A stretch of 64,000 nucleotides of DNA from Leifsonia psychrotolerans (GTDB lineage Bacteria; Actinomycetota; Actinomycetes; Actinomycetales; Microbacteriaceae). Under the pieces are notes generated by a model. That model ran no database searches. It was not told the origin of the DNA and saw only the letters and a list, made by a program, of their open reading frames with translations. The position numbers were made by a program, and so were the translations under genes. Each line of letters begins with the position of its first letter. Position 1 is the first letter of the stretch. The stretch lies in NCBI RefSeq assembly GCF_013410665.1, contig NZ_JACCFM010000001.1, forward strand, positions 496,001 through 560,000. The letters are read 5' to 3'. This document shows positions 17,913 through 26,767 of this stretch, in pieces.

Positions 17913-19511
17913 ATGAAGAAGCAATCGCAGGTTTCTGTGCGTTGGGCGGCGTCGGCGTTTGCCGGTGCCCTGGTCTGCAGCGGTGTGGCCGTTGCCACAC
18001 CGGCTTCGGCTGTTCCGGCAGTGACGGCGGTGAGTGTCACGTCGCTTGCCGACACCGAAACGCCGGGCACGCTACGCTCGGCGTTCATCGCCGCAGAGGC
18101 GACTCCGGGTGCCGACGAAATCACGTTCGCGGTCACGGGAACGATCACGCTCGAATCGCCGTTGCCGACGGTCACCCGGGGAGGCGTCTCGATCGTTGGA
18201 CCGGGATCGTCTGAGCTGACAATCATGGGCGCTACAGTGCCGGAAGTCGAGCAGCAGTCGTTCGAGGGCTATTCCATGACCTTCACGTCGGTTGAATTTG
18301 GCAATTCCTTTTCGATCAGCGGACTGACGATCTCGGGAGGGAGCGGAGCAATAGTCGCCTTCTTGAACGGCGACGACTCCGTTGCACCGGCTTTCACGCT
18401 GTCTGATGTCGTGGTCGAGAACACCGTGCCGCTGGCCGGAGCGGTGGCCGTCGCCGGCAATATGGCCGGAACAGCTTCGATCGTGAACTCAGTTTTCTCG
18501 AACAATAAGGGTGGCGAGTTCGGCGGTGCAGTCTATGCTGGAGGGCTTCGCGAGCTCAGCATTGATTCGTCAACGATCGACGGAAACTCCGCCGTGTCTG
18601 CTGGAGCAGGAGTCATCGCTCCCTATGTCACAGACGTTCGAATTGTTAATTCGACGATCTCGAACAACACCACCGACGGTATCGGTGGCGGCTACTTCGG
18701 GATTGCCGGCCTGTCGGTCGAGCTCATGCAGTCGACCTTCTCGGGCAACGTTGCAGGGGCGTTCGGGAGCGCACTTCTGGTTTCCGACACCGAGACGGCA
18801 ACGATCCTGCACTCGACGGTGACCGGCAACGGCAGCGCTGACGCCGACTCGCCCGCCGTGATTTTGGATGTACCCGAGTTCAGCATCGATTCATCGATTC
18901 TGAGTGGCAACAGGAGTTCAGCGGCAGTACCCACGGATTTCGCGTTTGGTGATGAGTGGATTCCCACCGGTGCGCTTGACGCGATGGTCACCGAGGTGCA
19001 GGCAGGCTCGACGTTCGCTGCCGACGCGTCGGCGCCGTCGGAATCGTCGGCATCTTCGGCGCCGGTGGCGGCTGGGTCGCCGATGCCGGTCCAGCCGTCG
19101 ACGATCTCGTCGTCGTTGTTCGGTCAGGCTGCCACCAGCGTTGATCCGTCGATCGATGTGACGAACTCGTTGTTTGGTGCGGATGCTCAGTTGGGCGCTC
19201 TCACGGACAATGGTGGTCGCACGTTGACGCATCTTCCTGCGGCGACGAGTCCGGCGATCGATGCCGGTAATGCGGCAACTCTGGCGGGTCTGACGACTGA
19301 CCAGCGTGGCAGTGCTCGTGTCGTCGGCGCTGGCGTCGACGTCGGCTCGGTTGAGGTTCAGGCTATCGTGACCCCCGCGGGCGCCCCGAAGGCCGAGTTG
19401 GCTGAGACCGGAATGGATGCGAGCGGCATCCTGCTCGCTGTTGGGGCGTTGATGCTCGCCGGTATCGCTGCACTCGGCGTGCGCCGTCGGCGCGCGCACA
19501 GCCAGGCGTAA
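17913..19511 (+). CDS. LAETG-anchored beta-helix surface protein, copy 2
   Basis: A 532-residue paralogue of the gene at 16126, same strand, 182 nt downstream. It has a signal peptide (MKKQSQVSVRWAASAFAGALV, ending TPASAVPA), beta-helix repeats (NSVFSNN, DSSTIDGN, NSTISNNT, STFSGN), the choice-of-anchor Q type domain and LAETG-span-RRRR. Residues about 40-110 and the last ~205 are encoded by DNA identical to copy 1, whereas the middle ~210 residues differ at many positions, for instance VEQQSFEGYSMTFTSVEF against NEDEPGSIEPYSMTF. The ATG at 17913 is preceded by aaaaagga. The variable middle is where ligand or phage contacts would be expected; that is inference. Confidence 0.85.
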   Translation: MKKQSQVSVRWAASAFAGALVCSGVAVATPASAVPAVTAVSVTSLADTETPGTLRSAFIAAEATPGADEITFAVTGTITLESPLPTVTRGGVSIVGPGSSELTIMGATVPEVEQQSFEGYSMTFTSVEFGNSFSISGLTISGGSGAIVAFLNGDDSVAPAFTLSDVVVENTVPLAGAVAVAGNMAGTASIVNSVFSNNKGGEFGGAVYAGGLRELSIDSSTIDGNSAVSAGAGVIAPYVTDVRIVNSTISNNTTDGIGGGYFGIAGLSVELMQSTFSGNVAGAFGSALLVSDTETATILHSTVTGNGSADADSPAVILDVPEFSIDSSILSGNRSSAAVPTDFAFGDEWIPTGALDAMVTEVQAGSTFAADASAPSESSASSAPVAAGSPMPVQPSTISSSLFGQAATSVDPSIDVTNSLFGADAQLGALTDNGGRTLTHLPAATSPAIDAGNAATLAGLTTDQRGSARVVGAGVDVGSVEVQAIVTPAGAPKAELAETGMDASGILLAVGALMLAGIAALGVRRRRAHSQA

Positions 19512-19600
19512 TCAGCAGCGGTGCCAGCACTCGCGAAGGGTCTGCCTCATTCGGGCCGGCCCAGTCGCGAGAGCCTGTATCGGCGGGGGATGATAGAAGT

Positions 19601-21046
19601 GTGTCTTCTGCTGAAACCGACCTGTCCGTGCCGGCTTCGGCGAAGCTCTCAATGCTCACTCTCACCACCATTGTCGTGGGCTCGATGGTGGGTGCCGGGG
19701 TGTTCTCCCTTCCGCAGAGATTCGCCGAAAACACCGGAGTCGCAGGCGCTCTGATCGCCTGGACGATCGCCGGCGGCGGCATGCTCATGCTCGCCCTGGT
19801 CTTTCAGAGCCTTGCCAATCGCAAACCGCACCTCGACGCCGGCGTGTTCGCCTACGCGAAGGCGGGCTTCGGCGAATACATGGGGTTCTTCTCAGCCTTT
19901 GGTTATTGGGCCAGCGCCTGCGTCGGAAACGTCTTCTATTGGGTTTTCATCATGTCGACGTTGGGCGCAGTGTTTCCGGAACTTGGTAGCGGTGACACCG
20001 TGCTCGCAATCGTCGTCTCGTCGGCGGGCCTGTGGGCCTTCTTCTTTCTGGTCAGGCGTGGCGTGAAAGAAGCTGCAGTACTCAACCGTGTGGTCACAGT
20101 CGCGAAGGTCGTGCCGATCGTCGTGTTCGTGCTGCTCGCCCTGTTTGCCTTCAAACTCGACGTTTTCACCGCGAATTGGGCTGGCGGGGAGAACACCGGA
20201 TCGCTGTTCGGACAGGTGCGCGGCACCATGCTCGTGACGGTTTTCGTGTTTCTCGGGGTCGAGGGTGCCAGCGTCTACTCGCGGCATGCCAGGCGGCGAA
20301 CGGATGTCGGACGTGCCACAGTCCTCGGTTTCCTGAGCGTGTTCGCGATCTTTGCCTCGGTGACGATTGTCTCCTACGGTGTGCTGCCGATGAGCGCTAT
20401 CGCAAAGCTGCATCAGCCGTCGATGGCCGGGGTGCTCGAAGCGGCTGTCGGACCGTGGGGCTCGGTGTTCATCGGCGTCGGACTCATCGCCGCTGTTCTG
20501 GGTGCCTACCTGGCCTGGACGCTGATGGCCGCAGAGGTACTGTTCGTTGCAGCGAAAGCGAACGATATGCCGCAGTTCCTGCGCCGATCGAATGCAGCGG
20601 ATGTGCCTGTTCCGGCGCTGCTGATGACCGCGATCATGGGACAGGCCATCTTGATCTTTTCGTATTTCTCGAAGGATGCGTTGAACTTCGCCCTCGACCT
20701 CACCAGCGCACTCGTGCTGGTTCCCTTTCTGCTCGCCGCGGCCTACGGTCTGAAAGTTGCACTTACTCGAGACACATATCTGGAGCAGCCACGCGGGTGG
20801 ACGCGGGAGCTCATCATCGCGCTGCTCGCCACCATATACACTGCCTTTCTGCTCTATTCAGCGGGACTCAAATTCGTGCTCGTCGCCTTTCTGATCTATG
20901 CCCCGGGAACCGTGTTCTTCGTGATGGCGCGCCGCGAGCAGGGACGAAAACTGTTCTCGGGTCGAGAACTCGTCATTCTGACCGTGTCGCTGCTCGGGGC
21001 GCTCGTGGGCATCGTGGCGTTGGCAGTGGGCTGGATCGTGCTTTAG
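19601..21046 (+). CDS. Basic amino-acid antiporter, ArcD-like APC permease
   Basis: A 481-residue APC-superfamily transporter with about 12-13 spans. The first helix has GSMVGAGVFSLPQRFAENTG (unwound substrate-binding region), followed by GAGGG-like IAGGGMLMLALVFQSLA, GYWASACVGNVFYWVF, and FVFLGVEGASVYSRHARRRTDVGRAT, the mid-protein loop typical of arginine:ornithine antiporters and relatives. It lies in the cytoplasmic membrane and would exchange a basic amino acid for its decarboxylated or deiminated product. Start is GTG at 19601. No arginine deiminase or decarboxylase gene is adjacent, so the substrate pair is open. Confidence 0.85.
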   Translation: MSSAETDLSVPASAKLSMLTLTTIVVGSMVGAGVFSLPQRFAENTGVAGALIAWTIAGGGMLMLALVFQSLANRKPHLDAGVFAYAKAGFGEYMGFFSAFGYWASACVGNVFYWVFIMSTLGAVFPELGSGDTVLAIVVSSAGLWAFFFLVRRGVKEAAVLNRVVTVAKVVPIVVFVLLALFAFKLDVFTANWAGGENTGSLFGQVRGTMLVTVFVFLGVEGASVYSRHARRRTDVGRATVLGFLSVFAIFASVTIVSYGVLPMSAIAKLHQPSMAGVLEAAVGPWGSVFIGVGLIAAVLGAYLAWTLMAAEVLFVAAKANDMPQFLRRSNAADVPVPALLMTAIMGQAILIFSYFSKDALNFALDLTSALVLVPFLLAAAYGLKVALTRDTYLEQPRGWTRELIIALLATIYTAFLLYSAGLKFVLVAFLIYAPGTVFFVMARREQGRKLFSGRELVILTVSLLGALVGIVALAVGWIVL

Positions 21047-21138
21047 CCCGGGACGGAACGTGCAACCCAGGTGATACACCAGTTCGTTGCACCAGTGTGT
21101 TCGTGCAGTGTGTTCGTGCAGGGCGTCGGGTCGGCGGG

Positions 21139-22749
21139 TTAGAACGGTGGATCGACGGGTAGCGGTGCCGGTCGTGAACCTGGTCGTGGGCCCGGTCGTG
21201 GGCCCGGGAGTCGATCCGGGAGTGGGGGTGCCGGGGTGGTGCGGCTGCGGTAGCCGGTGGGGGTGTTGATGGTGACGGAGCCGTCGGGTTCTTTTGTGAA
21301 TCTGAGTGTGGAGTGTGTTTTCAGGCGGTGGTCGGGGCCGCAGAGGGGGAGCAGGTTGGCGAGGTTGGTGGGGCCGGTGTCGCGGGCCCATTCTCTGACG
21401 TGGTCGATGTCGGCGGTGACGGCGAGGCGGGTGCAGCCGTCGCAGGCGCAGGTGCCGTAGATTACCGCGGGTAGGTCGCGTTGGGCTTTGCTGGGTCGGT
21501 AGCGGGTGCGGTCGAAGTTGAGGATCTCGCCGGTGATCGGGTCGGTGCCGACCCGGCGAAATGCGGGGGCGTTGGTGAAGAGTTGCGCGGTGGTGACGGG
21601 GTCGATGGGGCCGTAGCCCTGCAGCACGGCCGGCTGGTCGCTTGTGCCGAGCAGGCCGAGGATGGGCACGAGCAGCAGGGGGCGCACTTTTGCGGCGGTG
21701 GGGGTGCCGTCGCCGGCCAGCCAGGCCACGAGCAGGTCGGCGCGGATCTGGTCGCGGGAGCGGCGGCGACAGCGTGCGGCGGCATCCTGTTCGGCTGTCG
21801 CGATGAGGTCTTGGGTCTCTGCGGGGCTCAGGCCGGCGTGTCGGGCGGTGCGGCGGGCGGTGGCGCGGGCGGTTGCGATGGCTTTTCTGCGGGCGGTGGT
21901 TTCGTTGTGGGCGATGCGTTTGGCTGTGGCGTTCAGGCGGGCGCTGATGCGTGTCGCGTCGACGCCGCTGATGTTCGCGTTCAGCCAGGCCATGCCGTTG
22001 GGGACCGGTTCGACGCTGACACGGCGTTCGGCGAGGTCGTGGGCATGGCGGTGTGCGGCGGGTTCGGCGCGGAGGCGTTCGGCGAGGGTGCGGGCCTTTT
22101 GTCGGAACGCGCCGGGTGTCAGCGTGGGGCCGACCCCGGCCAGTTCGGTGTCGAACACGCCGATCTGGGCGGGGTCGGTGATGCTGGTGAGAAAGTGCAC
22201 CGCGGCGCTGGCCTGCGCGTAACCGATCGTGCCGTCCTGGAACAGGGCCCAGAGCTGGGGCAACGACTGGGTGAGCACGTGGCCTTCGTGGGCGCGGGTG
22301 CGCACCACGTCGGAGGAGAGATGCAGGTGCAACGCCGCATCCGCTGCCGCCGAACGCACGGCCAGGTCGAGGGCGTCGGGTTGGCGAAGCCCGGACGCGG
22401 TGAGGGAGATGCTCGGGTTCTGCCGGGCCACCTCGATCACCCGGGTCAGGGCGGCGAGGTGCGCGGCCATCGCCCGGTTCGCCTGCCGCACGGCGACTCC
22501 CGCATCAGCGATCGCCTGCCCGACCACATCGATGGCCGCAGCCGTGACAGGCGCCGGCGCGCCCATGATCGCGGTCAGGGAGGAAACCAGCTCCCGTGGA
22601 GCCGAACCGACACCGAAACCAGCACCAGCACCAAGGTCGGACTCGAACGTTGCAGCCACCTCGGAGACCCATGCCTCACGTCCTTCGGCGCCGAGCACAC
22701 TCGGCGGGTCGAAGGTCGGTTCTGGTGGGATTGCGAACATGTCGTCCAT
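21139..22749 (-). CDS. DUF222 / 13E12-type HNH endonuclease-domain protein
   Basis: A 536-residue member of the same actinobacterial family as 6496-8085. The DUF222 helical region is rich in Ala and Arg (KAIATARATARRTARHAGLSP) and leads to an HNH-like end with CACDGCTRLAVTADIDHVREWARDTGPTNLANLLPLCGPDH, which keeps the Cys pair, the D-H and the final C-x2-D-H. After it comes a proline/arginine/glycine tail (PGPRPG repeats) encoded by repetitive gtcgtgggcccg DNA. The start ATG is at 22747-22749, with a second ATG three codons later. A 13-bp direct repeat gtgtgttcgtgca lies downstream (21095-21120). Role unknown. Confidence 0.83.
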   Translation of the reverse strand: MDDMFAIPPEPTFDPPSVLGAEGREAWVSEVAATFESDLGAGAGFGVGSAPRELVSSLTAIMGAPAPVTAAAIDVVGQAIADAGVAVRQANRAMAAHLAALTRVIEVARQNPSISLTASGLRQPDALDLAVRSAAADAALHLHLSSDVVRTRAHEGHVLTQSLPQLWALFQDGTIGYAQASAAVHFLTSITDPAQIGVFDTELAGVGPTLTPGAFRQKARTLAERLRAEPAAHRHAHDLAERRVSVEPVPNGMAWLNANISGVDATRISARLNATAKRIAHNETTARRKAIATARATARRTARHAGLSPAETQDLIATAEQDAAARCRRRSRDQIRADLLVAWLAGDGTPTAAKVRPLLLVPILGLLGTSDQPAVLQGYGPIDPVTTAQLFTNAPAFRRVGTDPITGEILNFDRTRYRPSKAQRDLPAVIYGTCACDGCTRLAVTADIDHVREWARDTGPTNLANLLPLCGPDHRLKTHSTLRFTKEPDGSVTINTPTGYRSRTTPAPPLPDRLPGPRPGPRPGSRPAPLPVDPPF

Positions 22750-22963
22750 GCATCCATTTTAGAACAAATCTTCTAGAGATTCTAGAGTTTAACTCAATTT
22801 CCGCTCCCCGTAATAAGAATAATGTTCGAGTCGACAGGTGGGAGATTCTGGGGCGGGTGAAGTTGCCGTGAAGATCCTCAGGCGGCCTGGTCATCGATGC
22901 AGTCTGTGCAAATATTGGGTGTCTGCATTGTGCGGACGGATGCTGAGTGAAAGTTTCACACCT

Positions 22964-23668
22964 ATGACAAAAACAGTCCTGCATGCCCAGTCGATCAGCA
23001 AATCTTATGGCAAAGGGCCCACCCGGTTCGACGCGCTGCGCGGCATCTCGCTCGAGGTGCACGCGGGTGAGTCAATTGCCATCGTCGGCAAAAGTGGTTC
23101 GGGCAAATCCACCCTGATGCACCTGCTCGCTCTCCTTGACGATCCCGACACAGGCACATTGCTCGTCGACGGAGTCGATGCGAAGACGTTGAAGACGAAG
23201 GAACTCAACCGGTTGCGCAACCAGGACTTCGGTTTTGTCTTTCAGCAGTTCTTTCTTACGCCCAACGCGAGCGTGCTCGACAATGTGACGCTTCCGCTCA
23301 CCATCGCGGGTGTGGCACCGAAAGAGCGCAAAGCTCGCGGCATGGCCGCACTTGAACAGCTCGAACTTGCCGACAAGGCGAAAAACAAGGCCACGAACCT
23401 GTCGGGCGGACAGAAGCAACGCGCCGTCATCGCCCGCGCACTCGTCAACAACCCCACCGTGATTTTCGCCGACGAGCCAACCGGAAACCTGGACTCGGCC
23501 ACCGGCGCCGTGGTCGAGGACATCCTCTTCGATCTTAACAAAGAGCAGGGCATCACTCTCATCATCGTGACCCACGACCGTGAACTGGCCGCACGCTGTG
23601 ACCGACAGATCTTTATGCGCGATGGGCTCGAAGAGACCAGCGCCGGACCGGAAGTGGCCTCCGCATGA
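22964..23668 (+). CDS. ABC exporter ATP-binding protein (MacB/LolD family)
   Basis: A 234-residue ATPase: Walker A GKSGSGKSTLMHLL, Q-loop FVFQQFFLTPNASV, signature LSGGQKQRAVIARALV, Walker B VIFADEPTGNLDS, H-loop IIVTHDREL. The insertion LNRLRNQDFGFVFQQF is typical of the LolD/MacB/FtsE group that partners FtsX-like permeases. The ATG at 22964 starts MTKTVLHAQSISKSYG, the usual length; an ATG at 22940 would add 8 residues. It overlaps the permease gene by 4 nt (ATGA). No MacA-type adaptor gene is present. Likely export of a hydrophobic compound or peptide, under the TetR gene at the end of the operon. Confidence 0.9.
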   Translation: MTKTVLHAQSISKSYGKGPTRFDALRGISLEVHAGESIAIVGKSGSGKSTLMHLLALLDDPDTGTLLVDGVDAKTLKTKELNRLRNQDFGFVFQQFFLTPNASVLDNVTLPLTIAGVAPKERKARGMAALEQLELADKAKNKATNLSGGQKQRAVIARALVNNPTVIFADEPTGNLDSATGAVVEDILFDLNKEQGITLIIVTHDRELAARCDRQIFMRDGLEETSAGPEVASA

Positions 23669-24960
23669 AATCCATTGACATCATCAAGGCCGCTGTGGCG
23701 AACACGTTCCGCAGCCGTCTTCGCACCACGCTCACCGTTATCGCGATCGTGATTGGTGCCTTCACACTGACAATCACGAGTGCGATCGGCACCGGCGTCT
23801 CCAACTACATCAACGCGCAGGTCGCTTCAATCGGCTCCACCGACGTCTTCACGATCTCACCGGCCGTCGACACGACCCCGAGCGTCGACGCCGGTCCGAA
23901 GAAGTATGAGCCGGATGCGGCGAAGGCGACGGGCGGATTTGGTGGGCCGGGGCGTTCCACCGCGGTGCTCACCCAGAAGGACATCGACACCATTGGCACA
24001 GTCAGCGGCATCATGAGTGTCGAACCGTTGCTGATCGTCTCGCCTGATTACATCCAGTACGGCAACAACGGCAAGTTTGTGTTGACGGTGAGTCCGTCCG
24101 GCACCATCACCAAGGCGGACCTGGTCACAGGAAAGCAGCTCGACAACAACAGCAACGACAATCAGATATTGCTGCCGACGCCCTACCTGGCCAGCCTTGG
24201 CCTCGGCACCGCGAAGGACGCTGTGGGGGCAACGGTTACGATCGGTGTCACAAGCTATGAGGGAGTGCAAAGCACGGTTGAGGCCACCGTGGCCGGGGTT
24301 CAGAACGAGACCCTGCTCGGGAGTAGTGCCGCGTTGAACCAACACCTCACGACTGCGATCAGCGAGGTGCAGCGGGAGGGCACCCCGGCCTCGGTTGTGC
24401 GGGGCTACGCGGTGGCGACGGCTCAGTTCGATGCGAACCTGAGCACCGCGCAGGTCAAGGCGCTGCAAGCGACCTTGAAGGACAAAGGTTACAGTGCGCT
24501 CACCGTGGCCGATCAGCTCGGCTCATTCGAGAGTGTGATCAACGGAATCATCGGTGTGCTGAACGCCTTCGCCGTGATTGCCCTGATCGCTGCCGGGTTC
24601 GGCATTATCAATACCCTGCTGATGAGCGTGCAGGAACGCACGCGCGAGATCGGCCTGATGAAAGCGATGGGAATGAGTGGCGGCAAGGTCTATGCCCTGT
24701 TCAGCATGGAAGCCATCTTCATCGGGTTCCTGGGCAGCGCGATCGGTGCACTGCTGGCGATTGGCGTGGGCACGGTGATCAGTAATGCGCTGGCCGACAC
24801 CGTGCTGTCGGGGCTGCCTGGGTTGCAAGTGATGCAGTTCGCGCCGGCATCCATCGCAGTGATCATCGTCGTCGTGATGCTCATTGCATTCCTTGCGGGA
24901 ACGCTTCCGGCTCGGCGTGCCGCGCGACAGAACCCGATTGACGCGCTGCGCTATGAGTAG
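23665..24960 (+). CDS. ABC exporter permease, FtsX/MacB-like
   Basis: A 431-residue membrane protein. One N-terminal span (TLTVIAIVIGAFTLTITSAIGTG) is followed by a large extracytoplasmic domain (about residues 45-290), then three spans in the FtsX domain (GIIGVLNAFAVIALIAAGFGIINTLLMSV, with the following QERTREIGLMKAMGMSGGKVYALFSMEAIFIGFLGSAIGA that contacts the ATPase). This is the mechanotransmission-type exporter layout. It overlaps the ATPase gene by 4 nt upstream and the TetR gene by 8 nt downstream, so all three are translationally coupled. Confidence 0.9.
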   Translation: MKSIDIIKAAVANTFRSRLRTTLTVIAIVIGAFTLTITSAIGTGVSNYINAQVASIGSTDVFTISPAVDTTPSVDAGPKKYEPDAAKATGGFGGPGRSTAVLTQKDIDTIGTVSGIMSVEPLLIVSPDYIQYGNNGKFVLTVSPSGTITKADLVTGKQLDNNSNDNQILLPTPYLASLGLGTAKDAVGATVTIGVTSYEGVQSTVEATVAGVQNETLLGSSAALNQHLTTAISEVQREGTPASVVRGYAVATAQFDANLSTAQVKALQATLKDKGYSALTVADQLGSFESVINGIIGVLNAFAVIALIAAGFGIINTLLMSVQERTREIGLMKAMGMSGGKVYALFSMEAIFIGFLGSAIGALLAIGVGTVISNALADTVLSGLPGLQVMQFAPASIAVIIVVVMLIAFLAGTLPARRAARQNPIDALRYE

Positions 24961-25579
24961 TTCAGGTGGGCTGCGCGCTAAGAAACGCGCGGCCACCCAA
25001 ACGGCCATTGAAAATGCGGCGATCGCTCTGGTGCTCGAGCATGGCTATGAGCAGGTGACCGTCGAGATAATCTGCGACGCCAGCATGGTGTCGCAGCGCA
25101 CCTTCTTCAACTATTTCGGTTCGAAGGAAGGTGTCATTCTCGGCGCCTCAGCGCCGAAGCTCAGCGACACCGAGCTCGCCCGCTTCATCGCGGCCCCGAC
25201 TCCGGATGTGCTCGGCGATCTCGTCTCGATCATGGCGCTCGCCCTGTCCGAACACGAACTCGACCGCACGCTGATGCGGGGCCGGCTCGACGTAATTAGT
25301 CGCACGCCCGAACTGTTCGCCCGCCAGATGGCACGCATGACCGAGCATGAGGAGCGGCTGACGCACCTCGTGCTGCAGCGATTCCGCGCGCAGGGGCGGG
25401 ATGCGGCAGCGTCCGACGTGCACGATGAGGCGCGGATGGTCGTTGTGCTGGCCGGCGCGGTGATGCGCTATTCGATGCAGCGCCGTCTGAACGGGCATTC
25501 GGCGATGTCGGCCGAGGACGAGTTCACCCACTCGATCGACCTGATTCATCGGATTGCGAGCCCACCCACAGAGCGCTGA
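24953..25579 (+). CDS. TetR-family transcriptional regulator
   Basis: A 208-residue regulator. The N-terminal HTH domain is clear: AAIALVLEHGYEQVTVEIICDASMVSQRTFFNYFGSKEGVILG, with the typical F-x-N-Y/H-F-x-S/K-K-E end. The remaining ~140 residues form the ligand-binding and dimer domain. The ATG at 24953 lies inside the permease stop region (8-nt overlap), so it is made together with the exporter and probably represses that operon until an export substrate binds. No operator is obvious upstream of 22964. Confidence 0.88.
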   Translation: MSSSGGLRAKKRAATQTAIENAAIALVLEHGYEQVTVEIICDASMVSQRTFFNYFGSKEGVILGASAPKLSDTELARFIAAPTPDVLGDLVSIMALALSEHELDRTLMRGRLDVISRTPELFARQMARMTEHEERLTHLVLQRFRAQGRDAAASDVHDEARMVVVLAGAVMRYSMQRRLNGHSAMSAEDEFTHSIDLIHRIASPPTER

Positions 25580-25613
25580 AGCGTTCCGGGCCCGCCGTGA
25601 AGCTCTGGGGGCG

Positions 25614-26501
25614 TCAGAGGCTCCGGGCTGCCCAGGCGGTGCGGCTCCCTCTGACGGTGAGGTCGGTGCGGCGCAGGATGGACTCGGGGGAGTCCTCGTC
25701 CAGCAGGCGATCGAGAGTAGCGACATCGTCGTCGGAGAGTATGCCGGTGAGAGTCGAACGAGTGCGGCGCAGCGAGGCGTGCGCATAACGGCCCAGGCTC
25801 GACGTGGCCGGATCAACGTCCATGTCGAACGTGCGCTTCTCCACAATTTCGAAACCGGAGCGTTCGAGGTTGGGCCCCCAGTCCAGATTCGTGTTCCAGC
25901 TCGCATCGCCTGCGGCCTCGCTGCAGCGCTGCTCGAGACCGCGGCGGCCGATTCCGATGTCGTCAGGCAGAAAGCGTGGGAAGGCATCCATCTCGACGAT
26001 CGCCAGGAGACCATCGGGATTCAAGGCCGAGCGGATGTCACGCAGCACCCGATCGGGATCGGCGAAGTGGTGCATCGACAGTGCTGCCCACACGACATCC
26101 GCTTCCCGCACGTCAGGCCAGGCGTCGTCAAGATCGGCCTGCAGAGCCCGAATCCGATCGGTCCGGCCGTTGGCCCGAGCCAGTGCCTCGAGGCGGCCGA
26201 GCATAAACGACGACTGGTCGAGTGCGACGATCTCGGCGGTGGGGAACCGTCGCCCCAGTGCGCGGCTCCCGGTTCCGGTTCCGGCGCCCACATCGACGAC
26301 CCGACGCGGTGCAGCCGGGGCAAGCCCGCCGACCCAGTTGATGATCTCCGACAGGGAGGAGGCGAGCACATCGGCAGCGAGATCGAGCATCTCGGCCATG
26401 GCGGGCTCGTCGTGCTCGTGCTCGTGCTCGTGCTCGTGCCCATGCTTCTGGCTCTGGCTCTGGCTCTGGTTTCCGTTGTGGTTCGGCGTGTGCGGAGTCA
26501 T
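25614..26501 (-). CDS. Class I SAM-dependent methyltransferase with His-rich N-terminal tail
   Basis: A 295-residue methyltransferase of unknown substrate. Motif I is VDVGAGTGTGSRALGRRFP (about residues 69-87), the acidic motif II loop ALDQSSFML, and a UbiE/Methyltransf-25 type post-I region ADLDDAWPDVREADVVWAALSMHHFADPDRVLRDI. The first ~30 residues are odd: SQSQSQKHGHEHEHEHEHDE, encoded by perfect hexamer repeats (gagcac about five times, then tggctc-type repeats on the plus strand at 26406-26470). The alternating His/Glu tail could bind zinc or nickel. It converges with the TetR gene (34-nt gap). Confidence 0.85.
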   Translation of the reverse strand: MTPHTPNHNGNQSQSQSQKHGHEHEHEHEHDEPAMAEMLDLAADVLASSLSEIINWVGGLAPAAPRRVVDVGAGTGTGSRALGRRFPTAEIVALDQSSFMLGRLEALARANGRTDRIRALQADLDDAWPDVREADVVWAALSMHHFADPDRVLRDIRSALNPDGLLAIVEMDAFPRFLPDDIGIGRRGLEQRCSEAAGDASWNTNLDWGPNLERSGFEIVEKRTFDMDVDPATSSLGRYAHASLRRTRSTLTGILSDDDVATLDRLLDEDSPESILRRTDLTVRGSRTAWAARSL

Positions 26502-26510
26502 CTCTGGGCT

Positions 26511-26675
26511 TCAGGAGTTCTTGCGCCCGGTGAGGGTGCGCACGAGCCAGAAGAGTGCAGCGAGCACCAGAAGCACGATTCCAACCCAGATCATCCACTT
26601 CAGCAGGCTGACCAGTCCGCCCACGAACAGCAGCAGAATCGCAACGACAACGATGACGAGGATGAACGCGGTCAT
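26511..26675 (-). CDS. Small two-span membrane protein
   Basis: A 54-residue protein consisting almost wholly of two hydrophobic segments (AFILVIVVVAILLLFVGGLV and a second following KWM, IWVGIVLLVLAALFWLV) and a basic tail RTLTGRKNS. ATG at 26673-26675 with gaaggg about 13 nt upstream. Short hydrophobic proteins of this shape are common in actinobacteria and are often of unknown role. It is 9 nt upstream of the methyltransferase gene on the same strand, so they may share a transcript. Confidence 0.7.
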   Translation of the reverse strand: MTAFILVIVVVAILLLFVGGLVSLLKWMIWVGIVLLVLAALFWLVRTLTGRKNS

Positions 26676-26767
26676 GTCTAGCAGGTTCCCTTCGTCGTGA
26701 ACTCTCGGTTGCGCGTGAGTATTCACCGGGCACGCATTCTGCCCCACGTGACGACAACGCTACACGG

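Noticed and set aside
22768-22790. Direct repeat ttctagag as an SOS or other operator of the second DUF222 gene
   Set aside because: It does not match the mycobacterial-type LexA box (TCGAAC-N4-GTTCGA), and the first DUF222 gene lacks it.
25554-26681. Long plus-strand frame opposite the His-rich methyltransferase
   Set aside because: Antisense of a gene with intact SAM motifs; its composition is typical of a shadow frame.
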